Shown here: one piece after another, positions 45,206 through 52,940 of the stretch
Numbering within the stretch: the first letter of the stretch is position 1
Layout: every line of letters begins with the position of its first letter
Source: CAZGHS01 sp964525495
GTDB lineage: Bacteria; Patescibacteriota; Microgenomatia; JALYQM01
Length of the DNA: 64,000 nucleotides
NCBI GenBank assembly: GCA_964525495.1
Contig: CAZGHS010000004.1
Coordinates: 1-64,000 of the forward strand
Direction of reading: 5' to 3'
Program-made: the position numbers and the translations under genes
The notes under the pieces: generated by a model
The model's input: the letters and a program-made list of their open reading frames with translations, nothing else
Told to the model about the DNA's origin: nothing
Database searches by the model: none

Positions 45206-46248
45206 AAACCAAATCCTTTGCCAAATTATCCATAGATAAACCACTCGAGTACTACGAGTTCACTCGTCGTGAACCAACGTCAACAGATGTAGAACTCGAA
45301 GTCCAATATTGTGGAATCTGCCACAGTGACATCCATACCGCCAACGGGGACTGGGGCGAGACTGAGTACCCTTGTGTGCCAGGGCACGAAATTGTTGGAA
45401 TAGTCACACGGATCGGCAACGACGTCACTAAATTCAAAGTTGGTGATCGCGTTGGGGTAGGCTGCATGGTCAATAGCTGTGGCAACTGCGAAGCCTGCAA
45501 AAGAGGATTTGAAAACAGTTGCTTCAATGAAACAGTTTGGACCTACGGCTCCAAAGATCCAGTTGATGGTACAAATACTAAAGGCGGCTACTCCACGGTA
45601 ATGGTAGTTCCAGAACATTTCGTTCTCCATATCCCTGAATCCCTCGATATGCAATATGCTGCACCACTTTTATGTGCAGGTATTACAACCTACTCACCAC
45701 TCAGACGCTGGAACGTGAAATCAGGCACGAAAGTGGGAGTTATTGGTCTCGGTGGACTGGGACATATGGGTGTTAAATATGCCAAAGCCATGGGAGCAGA
45801 GGTCTGGGTAATCACCACATCACCGGACAAACTTGAGGCAGCCAAATCCTACGGCGCAGAAGGTATCGTCGTCTCAACTTCCGAAAAGGAAATGCAAAAA
45901 GCAGCCCATACATTCGATTTCCTACTCGATACAATCCCCACTTCACACGACTTATCGCCATATATGCAGCTTCTCAATGTCCATGGGGTTATCTGCCTCG
46001 TGGGACCAATTGAACCAATGCCGAGCTTCCATTCTGGTGACGTTATCAGTGGACAAAAATCTATCTCAGGATCGGGGATAGGCGGCATCAACGAAACTCA
46101 AGAAATGCTCGAGTATAGCGCCAAAAATAATATTCTACCAGACATAGAAATCATAAAAATGCAGGATGTTAATAAAGCATGGGATGCGCTTAAAAGTAAA
46201 CAGATGGCAAAGCGCTATGTCATAGATATTAAGAATTCATTGTCGTGA
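45202..46248 (+). CDS. Zinc-dependent NAD(P) alcohol dehydrogenase (YahK/CAD-like)
   Basis: The 348-residue medium-chain dehydrogenase reduces aldehydes. It has catalytic zinc ligands in CGICHSDIH and GHEIVG, the structural zinc site CGNCEACKRGFENSC, and the Rossmann motif GVIGLGGLGHMGVKYAKAMGAEV. It is closest to the cinnamyl-alcohol dehydrogenase/YahK branch, which is usually NADPH-linked. Translation is probably coupled to the small membrane protein upstream. Confidence 0.93.
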   Translation: MKTKSFAKLSIDKPLEYYEFTRREPTSTDVELEVQYCGICHSDIHTANGDWGETEYPCVPGHEIVGIVTRIGNDVTKFKVGDRVGVGCMVNSCGNCEACKRGFENSCFNETVWTYGSKDPVDGTNTKGGYSTVMVVPEHFVLHIPESLDMQYAAPLLCAGITTYSPLRRWNVKSGTKVGVIGLGGLGHMGVKYAKAMGAEVWVITTSPDKLEAAKSYGAEGIVVSTSEKEMQKAAHTFDFLLDTIPTSHDLSPYMQLLNVHGVICLVGPIEPMPSFHSGDVISGQKSISGSGIGGINETQEMLEYSAKNNILPDIEIIKMQDVNKAWDALKSKQMAKRYVIDIKNSLS

Positions 46249-46293
46249 TAATGAAAATAAGGTATAGTGCTTGAACGAAAGGTGGTGATTTCA

Positions 46294-46530
46294 ATGAAAT
46301 CGATAACATGTAAAGATATGGGTGGCCCATGTGATGCAAAAATCCAAGGCAGCACTCCAGAAGAAATAATGCAAAAGGGCGGAATGCACGTCAATGAAAT
46401 GGCTGCACAAGGTGACGAAGGTCATATAAAAGCCAAAGAAATGATGGATGGTGCAGTGAACAATCCTGAAGCACTTCAGAAATGGCAAGATGATTTTATG
46501 GCAACATATAACGCAGCATCTGAAGAATAA
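46294..46530 (+). CDS. DUF1059 small protein
   Basis: The 78-residue protein fits DUF1059: SITCKDMGGPCDAKIQGSTPEEIM with two conserved cysteines, then HVNEMA. Function unknown. AAAGGTGG lies before the ATG at 46294, and TATAGT at about 46263 may be its -10 box. Confidence 0.85.
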   Translation: MKSITCKDMGGPCDAKIQGSTPEEIMQKGGMHVNEMAAQGDEGHIKAKEMMDGAVNNPEALQKWQDDFMATYNAASEE

Positions 46531-46542
46531 AGTAAAAAAAAT

Positions 46543-46585
46543 TTAAGAGAAAAGCCTTGAGTCATTTCTTGAGGTTTTCTCTTAA
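46543..46585. terminator. Bidirectional-type inverted repeat
   Basis: TTAAGAGAAAA (46543-46553) pairs perfectly with TTTTCTCTTAA (46575-46585), with further partial pairing inside. A run of A's just upstream gives a T-run on the minus strand. Confidence 0.55.
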
Positions 46586-46600
46586 GAACTAAATTGATCA

Positions 46601-46951
46601 ATGATAAAACATCGTATATATACCATGAGTTTTGCTAGAGTCTATCCAGAGTATGTCGCGAAGGCAGAACGAAAAGGACGCACTAAAGCTGAAGTCGATG
46701 AAATTATTTGTTGGCTGACAGGGTATAGTCAAAAAGAATTAGACGCGCAACTCGAAAAACAAACAGACGTCGAAACATTTTTTACCCAAGCTCCTCAATT
46801 AAATCCTTCACGCACATTAATCAAAGGCAAAATTTGTGGCGTTCAAATTGAAGATATAGAAGAACCCATAATGAAAGAAATCCGTTACCTCGATAAGCTT
46901 ATCGATGAATTAGCTAAGGGAAAAGCGATGGAGAAGATTTTACGGAAGTAA
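46601..46951 (+). CDS. DUF2200 protein
   Basis: The 116-residue protein matches DUF2200: [39 protein letters not shown], and [18 protein letters not shown]. The family is common in mobile-type gene neighbourhoods and has no known role. There is no clear SD; the internal ATG at 46625 is a possible alternative start. Confidence 0.88.
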   Translation: MIKHRIYTMSFARVYPEYVAKAERKGRTKAEVDEIICWLTGYSQKELDAQLEKQTDVETFFTQAPQLNPSRTLIKGKICGVQIEDIEEPIMKEIRYLDKLIDELAKGKAMEKILRK

Positions 46952-47030
46952 TTTGTGTAACTACTACGGTTTCGGCTACAATTTGCCTCGTCAGATTGGA
47001 TGAAATCCAATGACCGTCACAGCACAAAGA

Positions 47031-47110
47031 AAACAACACTTCAACTATATTATAGAATAATCCAACCCGTAGGCTAGAACTCAACAATATAGCGTAGTGG
47101 TGTGTTGTTT
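47031..47110. repeat. Long imperfect inverted repeat
   Basis: Outer arms AAACAACAC/GTGTTGTTT (9 bp) and inner arms CTATATT/AATATAG (7 bp) are separated by short unpaired stretches, with a loop of about 35 bases. It follows the excisionase-like gene on the minus strand, as the repeats at 48270 and 49307 follow their genes. The rest of 46952-47130 holds nothing I recognise. Confidence 0.6.
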
Positions 47111-47130
47111 TCCCTACAATCCAGTAGTGC

Positions 47131-47340
47131 TCACTTGTTGTTGATGTGGTGAGCAGGGGGAGGGTTAATTCTCCAACTATCGGCCACCTTATAAAGCTTC
47201 TTTTTACCTTCCATCTTGAATGCAATAACTCCGTTTGTTGCCAGCCGCTGAACATCCTTGGTAGAGATATTCATCATTCTGCCATACTCTGGAGCGGGAA
47301 GCCATTCAGGCTCAGTTACCGTTTGCGGTTGCTTGGACAT
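47131..47340 (-). CDS. Excisionase/MerR-like small DNA-binding protein
   Basis: The 69-residue protein has a HTH_17-type winged helix: EWLPAPEYGRMMNISTKDVQRLATNGVIAFKMEG then KKLYKV. Such proteins are excisionases or small regulators of mobile elements. AAGGAG precedes the ATG. The promoter and palindrome upstream suggest autoregulation. Confidence 0.65.
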   Translation of the reverse strand: MSKQPQTVTEPEWLPAPEYGRMMNISTKDVQRLATNGVIAFKMEGKKKLYKVADSWRINPPPAHHINNK

Positions 47341-47397
47341 GTGGTCGCTCCTTGTCTTGTTTGAGGGACACTTTGTGCTGTAAATGAACTAAAATCA

Positions 47398-47466
47398 TTA
47401 CCTCAAAAAGGTAAACTTACTTATGTAAGTAAAGATAATTATACTATTATTTGAGGTAAAAGTCAA
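47398..47466 (-). promoter_or_regulatory. Promoter with palindromic operator
   Basis: On the minus strand TTGACT (47466-47461), a 17-base spacer and TATAAT (47443-47438) form a near-consensus promoter. ACTTAC-TTAT-GTAAGT at 47415-47430 is a perfect palindrome right at the start site. A wider inverted repeat TTACCTCAAA/TTTGAGGTAA (47398-47407 and 47450-47459) brackets it. Confidence 0.65.
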
Positions 47467-47486
47467 ACACTATAGGATATAAATAT

Positions 47487-47519
47487 TGGGTTGGGATGTG
47501 TGGACTATGTTAGAACTTT
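47487..47519 (-). repeat. Cassette repeat A, half copy
   Basis: On the minus strand AAAAGTTCTAACATAGTCCACACATCCCAACCCA-like sequence matches one arm and part of the loop of repeat B. The opposite arm is missing. It lies just after the methyltransferase stop. Confidence 0.65.
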
Positions 47520-47534
47520 TTATAGCAATAAAAA

Positions 47535-48254
47535 CTACAATTTCTTCGCTTGAACAATTAAGAAACTCGGAACATGAAGATTACGTTCATGCTTTTTAAT
47601 CTCTAATGCAACTGATTTATCTAACTGTGGCTCCACTAATTTAGTTATCGTACAACCTTCTTGAATAACAAGATTAACATACTCACTTAGTGTTCTATGA
47701 AAGAAGTGACCTATAAATTGTTTTACATGATATTTTTCAAAGTATTCTTTCGTATCAACCGATTGCTTTATAGTCCAATCAACTGATTCTTCAAAACATG
47801 GGTGGAGTATGGAAAAGACAAACATTCCATCTTTTTTCAGAGTCTTTATACAATTCCTTACCGCGATTTCATAGTTAGGAATATCCATAAAAACCATATT
47901 TGATACAACAATATCAAACTTTGAATCAAACGGAAGCTCTAAAGAAAGATCCTGGACAATATAATCTACACCTAACTGTTCTTCTTTTTCTCTCTCAATA
48001 GCGTAGTGTGTAAGCTTTTCTGCTGGCTCTATTCCAGTAACTATCGCACCCTGTTTCGCTAATATACGACACAAATAACCTTGTCCACACCCAGCATCTA
48101 AAATCTTTTTACCCTTCACATCATCCATGAGAGAGAACAATGCAGGATTCAACAAATGTAGTCTTGAAAAATCACCGTCGTCACTAAAGCCTGTAATAAC
48201 CTGTGCAGCAGCAGAAGACCAATCGTTGATAATGTCGTTATTGGAAATATCCAT
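47535..48254 (-). CDS. Class I SAM-dependent methyltransferase
   Basis: The 239-residue enzyme has motif I ILDAGCGQGYLCRILAKQG, motif II VTGIEP, and FDIVVSNMVFMDIP as motif III/IV region. The target is unknown; cargo genes of this type can modify antibiotics or small molecules. The start is 6 bases after TAAACT at the end of repeat B. The DNA is A+T rich. Confidence 0.88.
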   Translation of the reverse strand: MDISNNDIINDWSSAAAQVITGFSDDGDFSRLHLLNPALFSLMDDVKGKKILDAGCGQGYLCRILAKQGAIVTGIEPAEKLTHYAIEREKEEQLGVDYIVQDLSLELPFDSKFDIVVSNMVFMDIPNYEIAVRNCIKTLKKDGMFVFSILHPCFEESVDWTIKQSVDTKEYFEKYHVKQFIGHFFHRTLSEYVNLVIQEGCTITKLVEPQLDKSVALEIKKHERNLHVPSFLIVQAKKL

Positions 48255-48269
48255 GAAGCAAGTTTAACA

Positions 48270-48337
48270 AAAGTTCTAACATCGTCCAAGGAGCATATGA
48301 TTAGTTGGTTGGGATGCGTAGACTATGTTGGAACTTT
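48270..48337 (-). repeat. Cassette repeat B (attC-reminiscent inverted repeat)
   Basis: 68 bases: outer arms AAAGTTCTAACATCGTCC and GACTATGTTGGAACTTT pair with few mismatches around a variable centre that includes GGTTGGGATGC. It lies between the phosphotransferase and methyltransferase genes, and its end supplies the -10 box of the latter. Confidence 0.7.
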
Positions 48338-48341
48338 CTAC

Positions 48342-49292
48342 TTAACTAATCAGCTCAAATATAATACCCTTATTAGAAGTTAATTCATCTAACACTAAGA
48401 TAGCATGCTCCAGACCTTTTATTTCGCCTATGCGACTATAAAACCCAATCATTCCTAAAGCCTCCGTTAAAATATAAACTTTCAATAATTCATTAAAGTT
48501 ACTTGGAATAATGGAATAATTAGCATAGGCATTAATAAATACATTTTTATATTCTGGGTACTTATATAACTCCAATATATAAAACTTACCAAAATCGTAG
48601 AATGGTCTGCCGCTCATAGTCATACCATAATCGATTAATATAGCGTCATTTGAATTTTGTTTAAGAATAAAATTATCAAAATAAATATCACGATGTATTA
48701 GAATAGGTTCACCTAATGATTCTGAATATACAATATCCTTTAATGCATCAAATAAGCTTCCGCACTTTTTATATAGCTGCTCGCTTACCAGTTCTTTTAC
48801 TCCCAATAATCGCTCATTAGTTTTTGTAGTTAAATAATTATCCCAGTTAGCGCACTGAGAAGAAAGTAAACTTCCAAAGCGTTCAAGCTGAATAGAATGT
48901 AATTTTCCTGTTGCAATTCCAGCTAATTCGAAAGCCTTATTAATTTGAGTTTTATCTTTTACCAGTTCCGATAAATTTATGCCATCAATATATTCTAGTA
49001 GTAGAAAATTCTGGGGCACATGATCGGGGATAAGTAACAAAGGAGCGTTCGCGTGTCTTTGTGATAGTATTGTTAAAGTTTTCCATTCAAGCTCTAAGCT
49101 TTGAGTGTCAAAGACAATACCCTTTGCTACAAACTTCAAAAATCCTTCCAGATTAGATTCTATAAGAAAAGTATTATAACCTCGTCCTTTTTCACTTACA
49201 AACTGCTTAACTATTTGTAAGTTACTATTTTTCAGGATCGGATACTCTTGGATTAATAACGCTTTAGCTTGTTCAGAGTTAAGAAGGGGCAT
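48342..49292 (-). CDS. Aminoglycoside phosphotransferase-family kinase
   Basis: The 316-residue APH/choline-kinase-fold protein has the Brenner motif LIHRDIYFDNFIL (catalytic Asp and Asn) and the metal site LIDYGMTMSG. N-terminal lobe features include GRGYNTFLIESN and LLLEYIDGINLSEL. The substrate may be an aminoglycoside, a sugar or choline-type metabolite. TATACT from repeat C lies exactly 6 bases before the ATG. Confidence 0.85.
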   Translation of the reverse strand: MPLLNSEQAKALLIQEYPILKNSNLQIVKQFVSEKGRGYNTFLIESNLEGFLKFVAKGIVFDTQSLELEWKTLTILSQRHANAPLLLIPDHVPQNFLLLEYIDGINLSELVKDKTQINKAFELAGIATGKLHSIQLERFGSLLSSQCANWDNYLTTKTNERLLGVKELVSEQLYKKCGSLFDALKDIVYSESLGEPILIHRDIYFDNFILKQNSNDAILIDYGMTMSGRPFYDFGKFYILELYKYPEYKNVFINAYANYSIIPSNFNELLKVYILTEALGMIGFYSRIGEIKGLEHAILVLDELTSNKGIIFELIS

Positions 49293-49306
49293 GAACCAAG
49301 TATACT

Positions 49307-49371
49307 AAAGTTCCAACATCGTCCATGGTACACGAGATGCTTGGTTGAGGATCGTGTACGACGTTAGAACC
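49307..49371 (-). repeat. Cassette repeat C (attC-reminiscent inverted repeat)
   Basis: 65 bases: outer arms AAAGTTCCAACATCGT and ACGACGTTAGAAC pair over 12 bp. Inner arms GTACACGA and TCGTGTAC pair after a 5-base bulge. Same position relative to genes as repeat B; the centre is diverged. Confidence 0.7.
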
Positions 49372-49418
49372 AGTTGTGCTCAAATTATCTAAAACATAAG
49401 GCACGAATATTTAAAATT

Positions 49419-49919
49419 TTACTTAATTCTCAACACTTTTTCAAAGTGTTGAGAATTTCCAGAAAGCTTGTCGTTTACTTTTAAATCAAATAAATCATTT
49501 TTTGAAACCCACTTAAACAGTTGGTGCTTATCTTCCAATAGTCCACCTATAACTGTTGAATTAACGGTCACTTGCAAAACCGCAGGAGCTAATCGGACGA
49601 AGAACATATGAACTCTTCTTCTTAATAAATTTTTCCCTGCAATGAATTGATATGAGAACTCATCAAATTTTAAAGGACTATAGTCCGAAATATCTAGTCC
49701 AGTTTCTTCTTTAACTTCGTTTACAACAGCTTTCAATTGTTCAATCAAAGTAGAAGATCCTGCTGCAATATCATCAATTTTTCCACCTGGAAACTCAAAT
49801 AATTCTGAGGCCTTTGAATTCACTGATTTTTGTAATAAAAGAATTTGATCATGACTATTTTCAAGTACACACCTTACTGTTTCAATTTCTTTTAACTCGA
49901 TTTCACCTATGTTATTCAT
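49419..49919 (-). CDS. NUDIX hydrolase
   Basis: The 166-residue protein has a Nudix box stretched by a few residues: FEFPGGKIDD, then VVNEVKEETGLDI, with Asn in place of the usual Arg of REVxEE. The family hydrolyses nucleoside diphosphate derivatives. A terminal helix follows. It starts 27 bases from tRNA-Gln and is the first gene of the array in its transcription direction. Confidence 0.87.
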   Translation of the reverse strand: MNNIGEIELKEIETVRCVLENSHDQILLLQKSVNSKASELFEFPGGKIDDIAAGSSTLIEQLKAVVNEVKEETGLDISDYSPLKFDEFSYQFIAGKNLLRRRVHMFFVRLAPAVLQVTVNSTVIGGLLEDKHQLFKWVSKNDLFDLKVNDKLSGNSQHFEKVLRIK

Positions 49920-49946
49920 GATAGCCTTTTATGTATAAAGAAAAAG

Positions 49947-50017
49947 TTGGGATGCTAGGATTCGAACCTAGAATAAAGGCTTCAAAGGCCTCTGTGATAC
50001 CATTTCACCACATCCCA
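49947..50017 (-). tRNA. tRNA-Gln (anticodon UUG)
   Basis: Acceptor TGGGATG/CATCCCA with discriminator A, T-arm AGGTTCGAATCCT, anticodon loop CTTTGAA giving UUG. CCA is not encoded. Its 3' end GCATCCCAAC recurs inside repeat B. Confidence 0.95.
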
Positions 50018-50053
50018 ATAGGAAAAAACACAAAAATTACCGGTCGGAAACTC

Positions 50054-50082
50054 TTGTCTAAATCAACTCGAAGTAGTATACA
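50054..50082 (+). promoter_or_regulatory. pyk promoter
   Basis: TTGTCT (50054-50059), 17-base spacer, TATACA (50077-50082). The transcript would start near 50089, giving a leader of about 68 bases that contains the hairpin at 50116. Confidence 0.6.
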
Positions 50083-50115
50083 TAAAGATATAGTTATATT
50101 CAAGGTAAAAGAACA

Positions 50116-50138
50116 AACGGCAGGTAGGCCGTTTTTTT
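50116..50138 (+). terminator. Terminator-like hairpin in the pyk leader
   Basis: AACGGC/GCCGTT with a 6-base loop, followed by seven T's. It lies between the pyk promoter and SD, and no plus-strand gene upstream needs terminating, so it may act as an attenuator. Confidence 0.65.
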
Positions 50139-50156
50139 AGTGTATAAAGGAGATAT

Positions 50157-51599
50157 ATGGATAAATTCCACGCACGAACATTAAAGAAGACAAAGATTGT
50201 CGCCACACTTGGCCCAGCTTCAAACACGGAGCATACAATCGAACAATTAATAAAGAACGGTTTGAACGTTGCTCGACTCAACTTCTCACACAACACACAC
50301 GAGGATCATCTCAAAAACCTCACAACAGTAAGAAAAGTAGCAGAAAGACTCAACAAGCCAGTAGCAGTATTCCAGGACCTCCAAGGTCCAAAGATTCGTT
50401 TAGGTAATTTGCTCGAAGACGTAATTATCCTTGAAAAAGGCACACAGGTAACTCTTTTCTTGGCTAAAGACCAGCAGGATGAGCGAATCCCGGTACAATT
50501 CGACATGTTCCCATACCTCAAAGAAGGCGATCGAGTACTTATCAACGACGGAGCTATTCGACTCTCAGCTGACTCTATAGATAAAGAAGAGAAAATGGCT
50601 GTCTGTACTGTACGCGTAGGTGGACCAATTAAGTCCCGAAAAGGCGTAAATCTTCCAGATACTAAGCTCCCAAGCATCGCTTTCACAGAAAAAGATCGCA
50701 TCGATCTTATGTTTGGTCTCGAGCATAAAGTAGATTATGTAGGTCTTTCTTTCGTACAGGATGCTGAAGATATCGAAAACCTTCGCAAAATCATCAGCAA
50801 ATCTGAGCACAAGCCAAAAATCGTAGCTAAAATAGAAACCCGTGAGGCCGTTCGAAATCTCAAAGCAATTATTGAAGTCTCAGATGTCGTGATGGTTGCT
50901 CGTGGAGATCTCGCTGTAGAGATCGATCAGGAAGACGTTCCACTCATCCAGCGCGAAATGATTAGATTAGCTCGACGCTATCACACACCTATTATCGTCG
51001 CGACTCAGATGCTCGAATCCATGGTAAACAGTCCAGAACCTACACGCGCTGAAGTAAACGATGTTGCAACAGCAGTGCTCGAACACGCTGACGCAGTCAT
51101 GCTTTCCGCAGAAACAGCTTCTGGAAACTATCCAGTCGAAGCAGTAGCTATGATGAAACGTATCATCAAGCGAGTAGAGCGACACCACAAGGATAACCTC
51201 ACAGACTACGCACTTTCGACACTCGAAGAAAGCAGCGATCAGACAACAGCTATCGCAGCATCAGCATCCATCTTGGCTCATCAGCTCAAGGCTGAATTGA
51301 TCGTTGTAGCTACCACATCAGGCAAAACAGCAGCTCGAGTTGCGTCTTATCGACCAACTGTACCGATCGTAGCTATCACAGACCAAGAGCTCACATATAA
51401 ACAGATGCCAATGATCTGGGGTATCAAAGCCTTCTATCTACCAAACGTGAAGCAGAACGACGAAGGTCTCAAGTCAATCATCGACGAGCTCAAAGAGCGC
51501 GGATATGTATCAGAAGGCGAGAAAGTTGTATACGTCACAGGTGCTAACCCACACGAAATCGGCGGAACAAACATCATCAAAGTAGAGAAAGTAAAGTAA
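50157..51599 (+). CDS. pyk: Pyruvate kinase
   Basis: The 480-residue enzyme makes pyruvate and ATP from phosphoenolpyruvate. It has TKIVATLGPASNT at the N-terminus, LNFSHN, KIVAKIETREAV with the catalytic Lys, VMVARGDLAVEI, ATQMLESM and LSAETASGNYPVEA. The C-terminal allosteric domain is complete. AAGGAG lies 6 bases before the ATG. Confidence 0.97.
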   Translation: MDKFHARTLKKTKIVATLGPASNTEHTIEQLIKNGLNVARLNFSHNTHEDHLKNLTTVRKVAERLNKPVAVFQDLQGPKIRLGNLLEDVIILEKGTQVTLFLAKDQQDERIPVQFDMFPYLKEGDRVLINDGAIRLSADSIDKEEKMAVCTVRVGGPIKSRKGVNLPDTKLPSIAFTEKDRIDLMFGLEHKVDYVGLSFVQDAEDIENLRKIISKSEHKPKIVAKIETREAVRNLKAIIEVSDVVMVARGDLAVEIDQEDVPLIQREMIRLARRYHTPIIVATQMLESMVNSPEPTRAEVNDVATAVLEHADAVMLSAETASGNYPVEAVAMMKRIIKRVERHHKDNLTDYALSTLEESSDQTTAIAASASILAHQLKAELIVVATTSGKTAARVASYRPTVPIVAITDQELTYKQMPMIWGIKAFYLPNVKQNDEGLKSIIDELKERGYVSEGEKVVYVTGANPHEIGGTNIIKVEKVK

Positions 51600-51620
51600 A
51601 TTACTGAAAAGACTACAAAA

Positions 51621-51644
51621 AAGGCCTCGAAAGAGGCCTTTTTA
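51621..51644. terminator. Bidirectional terminator between pyk and galU
   Basis: AAGGCCTC-GAAA-GAGGCCTT perfect 8-bp stem with a stable tetraloop, preceded by A's and followed by T's, so it serves both converging genes. Confidence 0.88.
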
Positions 51645-51662
51645 ATATCAAACTCAGCAGGC

Positions 51663-52571
51663 TTATTGCATCTCAGTTACAAATTCCCGAAGGTATTGTT
51701 TAAATTCTGGACCAATATCTTCACGCTTTGAAGCAACTTCGACCACAGTTTTCAAATAGTTGATCTTTGTACCAGTATCCATGAATTTTAAATTCTTCAT
51801 TTCAACACCATACACAGCTTTACCTTGTTCAATCAACACATTTACTGCATCAACATAAACCACTTCGCGGGTCTCACCAGCCTCTCGCAAGCGCTTAGTA
51901 GCTTCCTCTATAGCTCCAAAAATCTCGGGAGTATACACTTGGCCACCAGGAGCTGCAAACGGACTCGGCATTTTGTCTGGGTCTGGCTTTTCCACAAAAC
52001 CATTAAGTTTCATGACACCTGGCTCTATTTCGTTTCCAGCCATAAAACCATATTTCTTAGCATCCTCTGGACCAAGTCTCATCGCGGCAATAATAGTACT
52101 ATTATATGACTCATACGCCTTCACAAGCTGCTGACAACGTGAAGGTGTGCCATCTACGATTGGGATCATGAAATCGTCTGCCCACAATACGATAAATGGC
52201 TCATCACCAAGCGCTTCTTTTGCGTTATATATAGGAGTGGCGTTACCAAGAGGGCCTTTTTGGCGAATATAAATGAAATTAGCCATTTCAGCTACTCGCT
52301 TAACTTGCTCTGCTTCTTTGGTCTTTCCGGCCTCTTCAAGGCGCTGCAGCAACTCAAAAGGGTAGTCAAAATGATCTTCTATACTTCGCTTATGCCAACC
52401 AGTTACGATGATAATATCTTCAATTCCTGCTGAAATCGCGTCTTCGACCACGTACTGGATAGTCGGTTTATCTACGATCGGGAGCATCTCCTTAGGCATA
52501 GCTTTTGTAGCGGGTAAGAAGCGTGTTCCGTAGCCAGCGGCTGGAATAACTGCTTTTCGTATCTTTTTCAT
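51663..52571 (-). CDS. galU: UTP-glucose-1-phosphate uridylyltransferase
   Basis: The 302-residue enzyme makes UDP-glucose. It has AVIPAAGYGTRFLPATKAMPKEMLPI at its start, VEDAISAGIEDIIIVTG, the metal Asp in LWADDFM, GFVEKPDPDKMPS, and FMDTGTKINYLKT. UDP-glucose feeds envelope glycan synthesis. There is no strong SD. Confidence 0.96.
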   Translation of the reverse strand: MKKIRKAVIPAAGYGTRFLPATKAMPKEMLPIVDKPTIQYVVEDAISAGIEDIIIVTGWHKRSIEDHFDYPFELLQRLEEAGKTKEAEQVKRVAEMANFIYIRQKGPLGNATPIYNAKEALGDEPFIVLWADDFMIPIVDGTPSRCQQLVKAYESYNSTIIAAMRLGPEDAKKYGFMAGNEIEPGVMKLNGFVEKPDPDKMPSPFAAPGGQVYTPEIFGAIEEATKRLREAGETREVVYVDAVNVLIEQGKAVYGVEMKNLKFMDTGTKINYLKTVVEVASKREDIGPEFKQYLREFVTEMQ

Positions 52572-52643
52572 AAGGAAACTCCATTTTCACCGGCCTATCC
52601 CGGATACTTAAATACTATAGGATCATATCAAAAGCATTGCGCT

Positions 52644-52704
52644 TTGACAAACTATAATTAATTATATAGTATAACTTGAGTTTAGCTACGAGTAATGATA
52701 TACT
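52644..52704 (+). promoter_or_regulatory. secE-nusG promoter region
   Basis: TTGACA (52644-52649) with TAGTAT 17 bases on (52667-52672), and a second -10-like TATACT at 52699-52704 lying 10 bases before the secE ATG. Two start sites are possible. Confidence 0.5.
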
Positions 52705-52714
52705 CCAAAACTAT

Positions 52715-52933
52715 ATGTCAGAAGAACAAACAATTGCAAAAAAGGCTTCAATAGTTGATTTTTTCAAGGGTGTTGTGCTAGAATTAGGCAGAGTAGACTG
52801 GCCATCACGCGAGAAAACTGTTCGTTTAACCCTCATCGTCATTGGTGTAAGTCTTATAATGGGAGTTTTTATCGGCGGACTAGATATTGGGTTCACCAAA
52901 CTTATTGAATCACTATTAGCAATGAAAAAATAA
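52715..52933 (+). CDS. secE: Preprotein translocase subunit SecE
   Basis: A 72-residue protein has the short SecE form: an amphipathic helix ([24 protein letters not shown]) and one TM helix. It stabilises SecY in the translocon. I start it at [10 protein letters not shown]; the longer frame to 52676 crosses the likely -10 box. It leads the canonical secE-nusG-rplK-rplA cluster. Confidence 0.93.
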   Translation: MSEEQTIAKKASIVDFFKGVVLELGRVDWPSREKTVRLTLIVIGVSLIMGVFIGGLDIGFTKLIESLLAMKK

Positions 52934-52940
52934 GGAAAAC

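Noticed and set aside
46914..47255. 113-codon minus-strand frame over the spacer near 47 kb
   Set aside because: It overlaps the excisionase-like gene in another frame and the structured repeat, with no SD and no family resemblance.
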